From positions 13,707,001 through 13,771,000 of the forward strand of contig WPIO01000001.1 of the NCBI GenBank assembly GCA_009760855.2: 64,000 bases of DNA, in the 5' to 3' direction. Below the pieces are notes generated by a model. That model did not search any database, had not been told where the DNA came from, and worked only from the letters and a program-made list of their open reading frames with translations. Both the position numbers and the translations under genes were made by a program. Position 1 is the first letter of the stretch. Each line of letters begins with the position of its first letter. Positions 1 through 47,871 of the stretch are shown here, one piece after another. This DNA comes from Cristatella mucedo. Lineage: Eukaryota; Bryozoa; Phylactolaemata; Cristatellidae.

Positions 1-239
1 ACAGCTACCTCTGCCTAAATGCAGTTGAGTAGAAAGCAAACTAAAAGTGCCTGCATCTATGATATGTACCGTCCAAAGAGATCATACCTCTAACCCAAAC
101 TTGGGAGGCCCTTAATGCACTGTGAAGTTAATAGTTTTTCAAAGCCCTCACCACATGCCCACGTTATCCGTTATTCCACCTAAAATCTTGATTATGTTTT
201 GTTCTCTTTTCTTATGCAACAAAATCTATTCTCTTGCTG

Positions 240-490
240 CTGACTGAGGCACCTGCTTTCCAGTCGTCATGAGCTGCTACTTCCATGCTACTCACTTCCT
301 CAATTGCCTTAGTGGCTCAGCTACTGGGTCTCACTTTCTCTTTGTCGCATGAGATGACGGCTGTTGGCTACCGCTTTTGTATCAAAAGCCACTCAGCCTT
401 TGAGGGCGAAACAGAAAACTCTCTGCATTACACTGGCTTGGTCTTTGTGACTTTGTGGAGTTTCAGACGAAGATATGCTACATGATAGAC
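240..490 (+). mobile_element. LINE-B 3' fragment (second LINE family)
   Basis: This stretch is clearly similar to 60345-60560 over the block from 'gagctgctacttc' through 'gactttgtggag', which is the 3' end of a LINE whose coding end is seen at 60.1 kb. Only the terminal part is present, as expected for a 5'-truncated insertion. Confidence 0.65.
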
Positions 491-764
491 CGACGTAGCA
501 TTCAGAAGTAAATTTGAGTTCATTAAAGGACTAATACAAGTTCTTTGAAGTCCTCTTTCTTTTTACTCAACATAGTGCATACACTAGATTGAATGCGTAT
601 TGATATTGGAATTACATTATGCATCTACCGAGCTGCAGTTGAGAAGCATTTCAATGCAGCAGTGCATGCTAATCCATCTTTACATTGAAATTATATTTCA
701 CCATAAGGTCGAACTGAATGAGTGATTCCTACTGTAGGTTTCGAAGGTCACGGGTTTAACTTAC

Positions 765-880
765 AAGGATGGCATCACAGATTCTTACTTTCTTGGGGTC
801 CTTAAGGTCATGGGTGCATTCCTTATAAGGCAGCATTGTGGTCGTGTGGCAAGACATGTAAGCCACCAGCCCACGAGTTT
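765..880 (-). CDS. Candidate further exon of the M14 carboxypeptidase
   Basis: The minus-strand sequence ending at a GTAAGT donor (exon edge 765) encodes AYMSCHTTTMLPYKE. It resembles the carboxypeptidase block with an aliphatic-S-x-H motif, in which His is the third zinc ligand. The upstream acceptor is not clear: no AG lies directly before the similarity, and the open frame extends to about 938. It lies about 640 bases below the seventh exon on the same strand. It may be a real exon with an odd acceptor or part of a decayed copy. Confidence 0.5.
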
Positions 881-3800
881 GGTAACAGACCGGGTATTGT
901 AGGAGATTTATTAGTATATGTGTCTGATCTTTGCACAATAGCTAACCAGACAGGCCGAGGTAGAGAAGGATATCTATCAGCCGACTGCCCTTTCTAAGGT
1001 CGATCTCCTTGGAGGTGCCAAGAGCTGCTTTGAAAAACTTTTTGCAATAATGGCAATTAATAAAACACTTCAGGCGCCGTATTGACGGGTCCTACTGTGC
1101 TTGAAACCGACAGCAACTGACTGCGATCCAATCAATCACATCCATCAGTAATTTCAATCGTCAAGACTCATTGGTTTCTCATGGGTCTTCTAGAGCATAA
1201 ATGGTGCAAAGGCCTTCAGTATAACTTGTATCTGCAGTGATGTCGTGACTGTTGAAACTCCTCCATAGCAAGTAAGCATGCATATTTGTATATCGAGAGG
1301 GTATTAGCTGGAAGCATAACACAAGACTAAAACAATAAGCTGGAGAGGATATTGTTAACAGAGGAGCAGCTCGGAAAGGTGTATGGGCAATCTGAATAAG
1401 TTGCCATATTCAAGTGCAAGCAAGCAAGCAAGCAACATCTATGTTGCAATGTGTACAAGGCATTCAAACATTTTGCCGGACATGGCAGATAATTTTGGAT
1501 ATTGCCATTGCTGCCTACCGACACGTGAGAATATTCGTAGCCATCCGGATTAACCACAGGCAAAAAGTACCAAGTGTACGTGTCCAACAGATCTCGAACG
1601 TTTGTATCGCTGTGGTAAGTCGTCAGCAGCTGGAAGATAAATATGAGTATTAATCTGCCACATCGAATCGCGTTCGCCAGCAACTGCAGTCAGCAACAAT
1701 AAAAATCTGCAACTGAAGTGATTGATCAGGCAAGACAATAAACATACCTTGTTTATTATGTGAATGATGGTTCCCACGGTGAGCCATTCTCTAGCATGGA
1801 TAGCAGCATCCACCCAGATGACAGGTTTCGTGCTGCCTGAGGCCTTCCCGACCTGTTGGTTAATTTACTCAGTAGCAATCATCCTCCAGACGTAAGGCTA
1901 CTGCTAGCCCGTTCCCCGGCACACACATTTACCCACCTTGATCATCTTCATCTCCCTACCCTCGTACGATGTCCCGATCGCTTCAATGCTTGCAAGATCC
2001 GGGTACTGTGCTGCCATCTGGTCAAGCCATGTGTTGATCTGTAACAGTATTATGCTCAACTCAACTCAACTCAACTCAACTGAAGGCCTTTGCTGTGGAA
2101 CTAACAGAGTCCAGATTACGCCCTGCCGACAAAGCCACACAAAGGTCAACTGCTAGCACCACCTCTTACCAAAGTATGGCGTGGAAATGTGCCCACAATT
2201 GACGTCTGGAGGGCTGCACTGTATGACACCTGTCCTAGGCTTCGGTTGCTGCCACCGGCTGCCAACAATGTTTCTTTTTGCCGTGACAACCAAGTATTGT
2301 CGACGCCGGGCAGCCAGGCCAATCGCTGGGCCATTCTGTCTGACAACCCGGATTTGACCAGCAGAGCTGCTACTTCATCGCGAAGTTTTGTATCGTCAAT
2401 AAGTCTAGTCAGATGGCAAACAGTTCAGCAGTCTGCTTGGAGCATGCAGCAGTTCCTAGCACTTGACAAGGAGGCACACTCAACAGCAATGCTCGGGGAT
2501 GTGTATTTGCTTACTTTTGGATGTCATTCTGAATTACTGTGGCTGTCATGCCTTGAGATCGAAGCTCTGACATGAGCCACGTCACAGTGTCAGGTGGTAC
2601 ATTTATGTCACAGGACTCGCCAAGGTGTGGATGAGTCCAAAAGTCGAGCTGTAACGGATAAAGCCACCGGCGCCAGCCAATGCCTTGTGTTATTTTCTAT
2701 TGGCACTATGCAATGAAAAAGCATGGTGGTATACTGGACTGTGTTTGCAGATGGAAACAGATCAGTCGGTATGCTTCTGTGTATAGCTGAGCCGTCGGCT
2801 GCACTTACAGAAGCCCTGAAAAAAATGCTCCATGCTGTGACCAAGCTGCATGACTAGGGAAAGCTACTGAGAGGCTCAGTGGATTAACTGCAACAACATA
2901 CCCCTATGCTAAGAGATGTAGTGGTATTTGGGCCTTTACAGGGTGCCTCCTGGAATCGAAATAGTGCTTTATTCTGGCTTGGCCGTTATATCCTTAACTC
3001 AGTATTCTACTTGGCCGGCTGCAAGTCAACCTCTAACCTGGTACTACTATGAGCATGGCACAGTAGTCAATGCTGAACTGTTACTGTGGAGAGGGCAACT
3101 GCATATCTTTGACAGACTAAATTAGTAACATGAAAACTGCCAGAGCACCAGAAAGATGAAAACTCCAAAAAAATTTGAAAATGTAAGCAACATAAGGATG
3201 CTGCAGTAACAAATTGCCATTTGTGATGATATTCTTCATGGATTAAAAGAGTTTGCATGCAATATTCCTTGCAGATCCAAGAGCCATTTGCCATTGAAGC
3301 CCTTTGCGATCTGCTGAATGACGAAGATCGTACCATCATCGAAGCTCGGCTTGCTGCATCTACGAGTAAGCATAAAAGGCTTAATTCTTTTGAAAATTTG
3401 CAGGTGAAAGAGTCGGCAGCTCGATTGGTTTTATATGCAGCAGCATCCACTGGATGCAAAACATGCATGTAGTGTATTTAAAGAATTGATATAGACAGTC
3501 ACTTAACTAATTCATCGCATTTGCTGCTCTGAAAAACCTCCATGCCCAAGAAATGTCATGGTCACATGTTTGGCCATGAAACCGTTACACAGCTGCTTAC
3601 AAGAAGTTACATACATTGGTAGATTCAAGATCTACTTATGAAATCTGACAAACTAGCCATTTAGAGTAATAATGGCATTCAAAACACTCTGTACTAAACA
3701 ATTAGATCAGTACCACCGTGTAGAGGCTATTAGGATAATTAGGATGTGCCGACATTGAGCTAGAGACCAGCAGGTTGGGCTTTAAGATAGCCACCGTAAT

Positions 3801-4168
3801 GAGATATTATACCTGAAGAAGCAAATCACTTCCTTAGAAAGGGCACACCTGCACGTGCGTTTGCATAGGCTAAGGCATTACTAGCACATTTATATCTACC
3901 TTGAACGCTAGAGGTTCGGTATTCAGCAGAGAGACGAGGTAGGCGACTTGCTCGGCTGTAGCCGGTTTAACTCGTATCAGCTTGTGGCTAAAAGAGACTT
4001 TCGCGTTAGCATGCAGCAGCAGACAGTGCGGCTCCGAAGAATTGCAGCTCGACGGCAGTATTGCCTGACCACTTACCCGTTGTAGAGTTTCACATCATGC
4101 GGGGCACACAAATGGATTAGAGCCAGCAGACCAACGACACCGGCAACCGAAGCTCTAGCAGCAACCAT
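765..4168 (-). CDS. Secreted M14 zinc carboxypeptidase (A/B type), 5' part of gene
   Basis: Seven exons were rebuilt on the minus strand from GT/AG borders and continuous frame: 4077-4168, 3900-3987, 2515-2648, 2170-2404, 1937-2038, 1748-1852 and 1519-1629 (867 bases, 289 codons). Residues 1 to about 25 form a hydrophobic signal peptide. Residues 30-110 look like the inhibitory activation propeptide, including the LDFW and VPPD motifs typical of procarboxypeptidases. The catalytic part holds HAREW (zinc ligands H236 and E239) and LLPV-like/NPDGY motifs. A further piece ending at 765 (donor GTAAGT) encodes AYMSCHTTTMLPY, matching the family block with the third zinc ligand His. The exon expected between them (the RNW region) and the one with the catalytic Glu were not found, so the gene either continues past the left edge or is decayed at its 3' end. 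The family removes C-terminal residues from peptides after secretion. The start is the only ATG before a good signal peptide. Confidence 0.85.
2055..2080. repeat. (CTCAA)n microsatellite
   Basis: About five tandem CTCAA units sit in the carboxypeptidase intron, roughly 15 bases upstream (in gene orientation) of the acceptor of the exon starting at 2038. They therefore form part of that intron's 3' end. Confidence 0.9.
3273..3367 (+). other. Possible plus-strand exon inside a carboxypeptidase intron
   Basis: On the plus strand a CTTGCAG acceptor precedes an open stretch reading IQEPFAIEALCDLLNDEDR and on to ARLAAS, which ends at a GTAAGC donor. The composition is protein-like. It lies opposite the intron between the carboxypeptidase exons at 3900 and 2648. 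A second acceptor (TTTGCAG) follows at about 3402. I do not recognise the sequence. It could be an exon of a nested antisense gene, a fragment of a retrocopy, or chance. Confidence 0.2.
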
Positions 4169-5390
4169 ATCTGCCTGCAACTTTTGGACTTCTGGCGCTG
4201 TGCTGCTGCACGGCGAGCACTTGCATTTTATCATTTCGCCTAGGCACTGCATATTGATAGTGATTGGACTTCTTATCTTGATTCGGCTGTGTCATGGTGA
4301 CAGGATGCCCACTCTCACCCTCCCCAGGACTTATCCTAACAGCTGCATCTCATGTGGCGTCAATGCTGTTGATGTTCGCTAAAACGTGGACTCGAAAGCT
4401 GTCAGCAGCATTGTGGGGGCGCCCAGAGCGCCGACTTTCTCACACCCTACAGATTGATGCAACTTTCTTTTTTCTGCACAGCTTCTTCCTATGCCTACAC
4501 AGCATCAAGCTAATGGCTCAACTGCCTCACCCTGCATGCCTGTGCCTGCTTTGGCTAGCTGCTAGCATGTCGACCGATTACAGTTAGAGTCAAGGGCATG
4601 TGAACCACCTCGGCATAACTTGCTCGGGAAATCCTGCTGATCCTTGGATCTGCACTGACGCCATCCTTTCTCCTTCTTCTTCCACTTTATAGAGGCTGAT
4701 TCAACCGTCAGCAAGCACATACGGCGTTTACACGCAACTTGTATGAGTCTAGCAGCTAGAACTCAGCACTTAAGTTTGCCTCTCGTTCGTCCAGCAAAAT
4801 ATACATTTCCATACGAAAGCCTTATGGAGCTAGCTCGTCCTGTGAGACCCTAACCCCCTGACTCCCGATGCGGACTCACTCTTACTCACTTAGTATGGCA
4901 TTGGACGCCACACAGTATGGCATTACTAACAGTCATTTGGATCACCCGAAGCATGTTTGAACGGTTGCATGTGCTGCTTAGAGACTCGGCGCCCCTGGAG
5001 CCTAAACAAATACCGAGCACCAGCTCCATGTGGAATGTGGGTTGTAGGCTGCTTCACTATCTTAGCCTTATTCACACTGAATCAATCGTGCACCGTGCAG
5101 ATCAACAACGATAGCCCTGGTCCGCTATGCTTCCTACGTGAGTGACTCTCGCCTCCAAATACCAATAAGCACGTCACCAAGGTACTCAAGGCTCGTTGTC
5201 ACCAAGGTACTCAGGGCACGTCATCAAGGTACCAAGTAAATCCTCAGCCACTGCCAGCTACGGCATGTACTGTGGACTGTGCTTGGAAGGCTTACCCTAC
5301 AAGGGCCGTATCGCTTAGTCCACTTCCCATCCGAAAATTATAGTCACAGCATATAGCTGCGCCTACCAGTGCAACTCGGGCAAAAATGAG
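4169..5390. other. Upstream region of carboxypeptidase, no gene seen
   Basis: This segment holds the presumed promoter side of the minus-strand carboxypeptidase. I see no convincing coding exon. Plus-strand open frames at 4200-4587 and 4917-5145 have no recognisable motif or splice context. Confidence 0.4.
5169..5236. repeat. Short tandem repeat, about 3 units
   Basis: Three imperfect copies of a roughly 25-base unit containing 'caccaaggtactca' follow one another (AAGGTACT at three regular spacings). Confidence 0.75.
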
Positions 5391-5394
5391 AATA

Positions 5395-5535
5395 AAGTAA
5401 AATATAGTTCATTTGTATGGCAGCATAAGAGAACTTAATCTCTATCCGCAGGCTTAACCTGAGCCGAAGGGCTTGTGCCCTCAACCTTGGTCGTTCAAGA
5501 CAAGCACCTTACTCTCTGGGGGTCAAACCAGGGTC
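5395..5535 (-). mobile_element. SINE-A (tRNA-derived, LINE-like tail)
   Basis: On the minus strand this reads from a head like 'tggtttgaccc' through a degenerate B-box region to the tail 'gagattaagttctct' followed by 'atacaaatgaactata'. It matches the copies at 30995, 35530, 41930 and 43240. Confidence 0.7.
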
Positions 5536-5775
5536 AAACAAGTCAGGCTGTAGGCCAAGTAGCTTCGATGCAGCTGAGGAAGATGAGAGTCGACCCACGC
5601 GACGTGGGCCACATCTGCTGAAGAGATGGTATTGTATCTGTGACGTCGGCAAAATGGCAGATGTACTGCCGACAAACGGTCTAAGGTCTCACAGTGGCAT
5701 ACCACACGTCGAGCTGGCTTCCGACGGCATTCGCCGAGTTCAGATTGTGTGCCCTGCTTCTTTCTGAAGTCAGAC

Positions 5776-5900
5776 AAAAAAAATTTAAAGCTTAGATGTG
5801 AGAAAAGTGAGACACGGAAGAGAAAGGAAGAAAGAGGTGGATTGAGGGAAGGAGGTACAGTGAGAGTGAAGACTGAGTGACAAGTGACAGTGAGTGTGTG
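5776..5900. repeat. Purine-rich tract
   Basis: A strongly A/G-biased plus strand (aaagaaaggaagaaagagg and similar) runs for about 120 bases. No gene is seen. Confidence 0.6.
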
Positions 5901-6826
5901 ACAGAGAGCTCATCAGCAGTCAGTATAGTGGTTAGGGACCCAAAGCCCTCACACACTTCTCTGCCAGACAAACCACCGAGAAACCTAACCGAGGCAGACA
6001 CAACATTCAGAGTTGCATGTCAAAGGGCTGCAGCTTGTGCTAGCTCCCTGACGGTTGCAGGCATAACAAATCTGCTTTGGCATGTATTTGCTTGCTAGCA
6101 AGATTAGCCAGCTAGTGGACACAACCAGCTAATCTGTTCGATCAGTAGTAACTGCAAACACTGATTAGGCTTCACTCTAATAATATTTACTCAAGCAATC
6201 GATCCTGCTACACCAGCCATTGGTTAGCCAGCCCACAATGTGGCCACCAGTGTGCCCATGTAATGGAACTAATTATGGCCGGTCAGGTGATGGGAATAGA
6301 TGGCATCCCATACAACATACGGTTACACATATACTGCAGGGCTCTCTGTCGTGTGTCAAAGTAGAAACGTACACCAGTGCTTATTTGACTGACCTGGGGT
6401 TGGCAGCAGGCTCAAATCAACAACACTCCTGCGAACAGGGCTGATTGGCTTCTCGGACCTGCTTTGGAGGGGAGCTCTTTATTGATTTGGACAAGTTTGA
6501 CTTCAAGAGATTTGTTTTCTTATCGCTCACAAAGGGTACCTGATTTGCATCAATCGCTGGTGCTGCAGAGGCGAGCATGATCGTTTGGCAGCTCAGCTGG
6601 CTGCACTGATCACCCTGATACCACATGTCGTGTCAGTAGAGTGCAAAGGACGAATTAGCTCGGATAAAACGCTCAAATCACTGGCAAGCAGAAACAACAG
6701 CTCCATTCACTAACCAGACCTCGACAATATCCTTGCACGGGCATACTCGTTTGTCGAGTTTTGACTCATACAAGTACAGATAATGCAATATTCCATCATT
6801 CGTGTTGCATTTGTATTGCATTTACT

Positions 6827-6828
<2 letters not shown>

Positions 6829-6869
<41 letters not shown>

Positions 6870-6882
6870 GTATATATATACA
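6829..6882. repeat. (CA)n(TA)n microsatellite
   Basis: About 16 CA units run into TA-rich repeats. Confidence 0.95.
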
Positions 6883-7239
6883 CTTGTGTTATAACAGGGA
6901 CGCCCCTGACTTATATTGCTGAGGCTCTAGAGTCAATAGCCCTGAAGTAGCCAAACCATAGTGGCTAGGATAACCCACATATATTTGCATTTGGCAAACT
7001 CACTGATAATTTAGGACTAGGCTGCACTCTAGTTTATATAAAGGGTGCAGCCTTTTTTCATATCTAGCGTTCTCCCTAGCATTTGATTTATTGCAGCTAC
7101 CGAGGTGGTCAATCAGGCTGGCACTCGTTATCTTTTAAGTTTTGCATTTAAAGCTCTTCTTCTGCATCGGAGCTACGAAGAGCTCTGGGCTCTCAGACTG
7201 GGATAGAGGCTTGCAATTAGCACTCGAGTCTCAAGCTCT

Positions 7240-7430
7240 TGGAAATTGAGGAGAAACTTGAGTCGGGTAATTCAGCAGCTTCATGTATAGAGCAGCTGGA
7301 GGATTAAGTAGGTTCTTAGCTTTTGTAAATGTCATCAAGCCACGAGAATGCTGTGACGTCAGTCGGTAGTGAGTTCTACCCTTTGGAAGTATATGTACTG
7401 AAGGAATGCACGGCATCTAGAGGATTTGCG
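7240..7430 (-). mobile_element. LINE-A fragment, end of ORF2
   Basis: The minus-strand translation near 7290-7416 is a decayed form of the LINE-A C-terminus (…LPKG..HYRLTSQHSRGLMTFTK, like the intact 'SLPT.VT…LTTFK' block at 50.8 kb). Confidence 0.55.
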
Positions 7431-7439
7431 GCTACCTAG

Positions 7440-7600
7440 AGGCACAGCTAGACGATGACGGTACGATCCAAAAGTATTTTCTGAGATGATAGCACTTCAC
7501 GATCCAGGTTGTGGGTTTGAGTCCTGAAGCAGCAATCCTTTATCCCCCACTGCAAGGGCAAGTGATATCTGCTAATGAAGGGACCACCAGCTCTTCTAAC
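7440..7600 (+). mobile_element. SINE-B (tRNA-derived)
   Basis: The sequence 'cacttcacgatccaggttgt', then a B-box-like 'gggtttgagtcctgaag' and 'agcaatccttta', matches a family with copies at 13.8-14.2, 15.3, 31.6, 38.3, 43.0 and 50.1 kb. Confidence 0.7.
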
Positions 7601-7760
7601 TCGATTTCGTTTAGCTAGACCTCTAAACAGCCTCAAATCCTTTGGAGATCACGCCTACAGTTTCTATACTCCGTAAGTCTGGAACTAAGCATAACAACAT
7701 CACACTACTTTATGACCATAGCCGTGATGAAAAAACATTCGTCAGTTTCTCACAGCATTT
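7585..7760 (+). mobile_element. LINE-A fragment
   Basis: 'cctcaaatcctttggagatc' is the conserved LINE-A segment encoding the SFGDRAF-like block near the ORF2 C-terminus. It is frame-broken and truncated. Confidence 0.6.
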
Positions 7761-7904
7761 GCTCCACCCAGTCCATGTGAATTGTCTTTTCTGTGCTCAT
7801 GTATGCTGAAATCAAATATTCTGCTATCACTAATCCTTCGACATGCTTCTTTTCCACCACATATACAAATTGCTATCAAGTTGCTGTAGGTTATTTTTGG
7901 TTTA

Positions 7905-8050
7905 CTAATCATAATAATTACAAATTTGTATATCGCCCTCAGAGAACTAACTGAATCTCTTTCTAGGCACTTTAAAGAATCAGTGTAGAAAGTATTGCCC
8001 AATGATTGGTGGTATTTTAAGCAGCAGGCATAGTGAAAGCAAGTACATCA
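7905..8050 (-). mobile_element. LINE-A 3' end
   Basis: On the minus strand it carries the conserved tail 'gtgcctagaaagagattcag', then an 'agttctctgagggcg' block and an ATTATT-type end. Confidence 0.7.
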
Positions 8051-9083
8051 CACGAAGAACGATCACAAAAACCTACCAAATGCTGTAATAAATACGTGCG
8101 TCTAGAAGATGGGGTGCCTATTGAGAAACTTATAGGTAATCTCATAATCCTTTTTAACTTGCACAGTCATTAGAGCTCCTTCGCTACATATGTGCTTGTC
8201 GGCACTTACTCAATGATGTACTCTACATTGTTTTTTCATGTGGGGTTTATTACTACCTGTCCTAATTGAGTCAATTAACCATTTTTCTCTGAGGTTGTTG
8301 GCTACCGAACTCCTACCAAGAGCAGGTTAGGGTTTGAGCTTGCAATAAGAACCAGAGCATAACGTGCCAAGTTCGGGAGCTATGACTGCCTTGGGGCAGG
8401 GCAGGGCTCAACCGAGCTACCGGACTTCAGAGGCCTGCCAGAGGTCGTCCTGCTTCGGTTTCCCTAAAGCTAAAATGCAAAGTTCTGTAGCTCAAGCTTT
8501 AAGAGCTCAACCCTGTGATTGTTTAATTCATGGTTGCTAAGTTCTAGTGTGCCCATACAGCAATCGCTATGCTAGCAGCAAGCCACTTAAATTCCACTCT
8601 CAAGTATTAATGTTGCATCCTATCCAGCCTGCAGCCTTTCGATTTCCTACTTCCGTTACAAAGCAGAGGCTATGCAGCTGCAGCTCGATAAATTCCTTTG
8701 AAGTTGTATGCATATCAAACAGATATAAGACTAGAAGAAATGTATTTGCGTTCACAGAAACCTGCATGAGGGTCCAAGGAGCACACAACACATGCCCAAA
8801 GTCGGTTGACACAAATCTTAATTTCAGTAACCTGAACGGTTGACCATCACGAGAATAAGGGGCATGTCGAACGACGATTAAAAGGCACCAAAGAAAAGCA
8901 CTCGGTTCGGGAGCAGCATCAACACACCGAGTGACAGGCGAATAAGGCATGATACCCACAGAAGCAGAAGGGGGCGCATAGAATTAAGCCCGACACCAGA
9001 GCGGAAGGAATGTGGCTGCCCAAAGAATCGTTCAGATGACTAGCGAGTCGGTCAATGCGGAGTTCTCATAGGCTGTTCTGGAA

Positions 9084-9314
9084 ATGGCTGAAAAAGGCTC
9101 TCTGCCTCCCAAGGTCACACCAAAAGAGATGCTTCTGGACACATGTGTTCAGCTGGATTCCTTGAGCAATGGCAGGAAGCCCAAGCGATCATTCCTACAA
9201 TGGAAGCAAAGGTCACTTGACAAATTATGCATGCTACCACCTGGGTTTGCAGCTAGGTGCAAAAACGCGCAAAATGAGTTTTGCAATATCTTAAGAAATA
9301 TCTTTGGTTTCTAA
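9084..9314 (+). other. Open frame of 76 codons, unrecognised
   Basis: An ATG-started frame with balanced, protein-like composition (KVTPKEMLLDTCVQLDSL; KRSFLQWKQ) sits among repeats. No family is recognised and no splice context was found. It could be an exon of an unseen gene or a piece of an old transposase. Confidence 0.2.
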
Positions 9315-9530
9315 TATAGCCAAATTATCTAAGGATATTATTTTGCAGGCACCATCAGAACATTGCAAAGTCAGATTAACTGGATGAACCACGTATCCCT
9401 CTCTAAAAATGTCTCTCGACTTTGATGGGCATTTTTCTAGAAAACCAAGTGCTTGACTCATGCTTTTTTGAGCATGCAAAAACCGTAGGCCTGACATGGC
9501 ATGAAAAACTGCAAGAAATCGATTATGTGG

Positions 9531-9665
9531 TAACAATAATGGTAATAATGTATTTGCTATAGCCCCTCAAAGAACCCAATATTTTTCTGGGCACTTTACA
9601 ATTGCTGCAGAGGAAGCACGATCGAATAGTTAGTGGTAAGGAAACACTACCAAACAGCATAATCT
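9531..9665 (-). mobile_element. LINE-A 3' end
   Basis: A LINE-A tail lies on the minus strand next to a TAATAATGG-type end. 'gcagaggaagcacgatcgaa' matches the copies at 47.9 and 61.2 kb. Confidence 0.65.
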
Positions 9666-10502
9666 GATAAACAAGGAATTAAAGAGTTTGTAAAATTACT
9701 TCCGATCTTAACTAGCTCGGTTTGCTAATTGCATGTATTAAATTGAACTGTTTTTTCATAATATCAAAAGAAACTCGTTAATATAAGCACATGACCAAGG
9801 TATTGGTTTTGCTGGTGCTTGCCAAGCTGTTTGCCTCTGTAGCAGTTCTATAAGGCTTCACAGAACTTTTTTCATAAAGAAACGAAGTTGGCTGGTGTCT
9901 CGCTGCAACTCAGTATCAATTTCTGTATAAGGGTCAAACCAGGTCGCGCCTGAGTCAGCACATCTGGAGAACTGAATTCATAAAGCCCCGACCATTTTGA
10001 AGTGCCAGATGTGATTGAGATGCATTTTTAGAGAGGGGGATACACAGCAAATCCAATAATTCTTGCTTTACCGTGTTCTAATAGTGCTACCAAAAATTAT
10101 CCTTTACCGTCTGTATCCAAAAATACTTTAATGACCAAACAAGTTAAGCTGCATGTTTTCACCCTAATGACCTCACCAAGATTGCAGCATGTATAATTTG
10201 CAATATGCACCTGCTTCCTAATATTCTGAGCCTATCGTGTACCAGTCAGTATATTTTGGCCTCGAATTTTTAAAACACTGCAATGGTTGTGATTTATGTT
10301 GCTTCTTACACTAAATGGCTTTTCGAGCCAGCACTGGGTCGGCGCTTGCCGTCATCAATTACCGAAACAATCGTGTAGCGGCCAAAAATTCAATAAATGG
10401 TCTCACGGCGTTGCATGGCGCCTGCAGTGCAGGCACACTGCTAAAAGCGCTCAACGAAGCTCGAAGGAAACCCGAACTCCCGCCATTCGCCTCGCCCCTT
10501 AA

Positions 10503-10649
10503 ATGCCAGCCTCCTCGCGAGACTCGGAAGCTGCGCACGGAGCCAGCAACGATGTCAGTGCCCCGCGTCCCAATATGAACGACTGGTTTGAGAATCACTT
10601 AAAACAAGTGCTGCACAATTCCAATTACAAGATCGCTAGAGAGAAGTAA
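10503..10649 (+). CDS. Candidate first coding exon or 48-residue ORF, antisense side of AIFM3 3' end
   Basis: ATG at 10503 opens a 48-codon frame (MPASSRDSEAA…, then NMNDWFENHLKQVLHNSNYK, then IAREK) in a GC-richer stretch at 10.3-10.6 kb. The frame either stops at TAA 10647-10649 or leaves by a GTAAATA donor with the exon edge at 10645. The composition is very protein-like. I do not recognise the family. It starts 113 bases beyond the AIFM3 stop on the opposite strand, so a longer transcript would overlap that gene. A possible partner exon at about 11664 (acceptor 'ctaacagtcag') continues the frame, but support is weak. Confidence 0.4.
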   Translation: MPASSRDSEAAHGASNDVSAPRPNMNDWFENHLKQVLHNSNYKIAREK

Positions 10650-10761
10650 ATATAAGCAAGTTCGCCTTGATTGCAAGCAGTGGGCAGATTCAGGCATGCG
10701 AAGCAAATGCAAGGAAAACCACCATATCTGATGGTCACACCCAACGAGGTGATCAATACAC

Positions 10762-46690
<35,929 letters not shown>

Positions 46691-47087
46691 TTTGCTGACT
46701 GCAAAACCTCCGAAAGTCAAGCGTGGGATAGGCAACGAAGCCGCAAAACCACTGCTTTCGGAAGCACGAAAAAAATCTGTAGCCACAGGTAAGCCTCTTT
46801 CCTGCCGGTCTAGCGGCAGCTGCGGACGCAGAGTGCTGATCCGGCGAATGGACGGAAGACGAATTGCCCCGTACACTGAATTACAGCGAAGGGCAAGTAT
46901 AAGCAGTTAAAAGACCGCCTACTACTCGCCGGCGTCGAACGAGCTTATTGTCAGTCTGCTAAATTCGATTGGGCAGATGGCTGTTGAGCTGACAGTTACC
47001 CGCCCCCTCCCTCGAGTGTGGCCCGGTGTGACCGGTGTCATATTGGCCCCGTCCGAAAGACCTGCTTGGGCTACTAGTATATCTGAA

Positions 47088-47365
47088 TGTTAATAATAAT
47101 AATTAAACGTTTCTTTAGCATCCTAAGATAAACTAGATAGACTTCTAGATATTTCACATATTCTGGAAAAGAAGCTCGTCAATTAATTTAGTGTTCTCAT
47201 GCACAATGTTGGCACCCTTAAGCACGCAAAGGATAATTCACCGGACGGCCCAATGCTACGAATGATAGGTAAGGGTTTAGCTTCTTTTTAAATGTCATCG
47301 AGACCGGGGGAGTCGGTAGTGACTTCCAGCCTTTTGGAGAAAGCGAACTAAAGGCTGTATTACAA
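47088..47365 (-). mobile_element. LINE-A 3' fragment, diverged
   Basis: ATTATTATT-type end at 47090-47105 and decayed 3' UTR/ORF2 end on the minus strand. Confidence 0.6.
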
Positions 47366-47871
47366 ACGGTATGCTATGGTATTGCTGTCTTTCCGGTGGT
47401 GGGTACATCCTAAAGGTGTGTTGCCATTACATCTTCGTACTAACTAGTTGTATGCAGCGGCTCCCATGTCCGGACAGAACAGGCCGCAAACACAGCGCTC
47501 ATGACGGTGCTAGTCGCAGCCGACGCACTACGAATAGCGGCGAAGCCCTCAGCCTCTAAATCACGGCTTGCTCCTTACATGTAGGTGCAGCACCAGTGCT
47601 CACAAATATGCCAAAGCTCCTTTAGAAAAGATGGCTTAAATAACTAGGATTTAAAGAGCAGTAGTTGAGGTAGTATCGAAGACTTTATTGAGAGGTTTGA
47701 TCTTCGAGAGCTCGGACCTGGAACATAAAAAATGTGTGCTCCACACATCTACAATGGCTAATGTGGAGTTCTCTGGGTGGTTGGCCACCGTGACTATAAT
47801 TTCGCAGTTACAGCCAACAGCTTCAGAAAAGTTGAGTATAGCCACCAATGAAAACTACTTCAGTCTTCATA

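Noticed and set aside
2189..2575. 128-codon plus-strand frame
   Set aside because: Antisense shadow of carboxypeptidase exons 2170-2404 and 2515-2648, whose minus-strand frames and splice sites are convincing.
8547..8959. Overlapping 98- and 119-codon frames on opposite strands
   Set aside because: No motif, no splice context, no match to other copies in the window.
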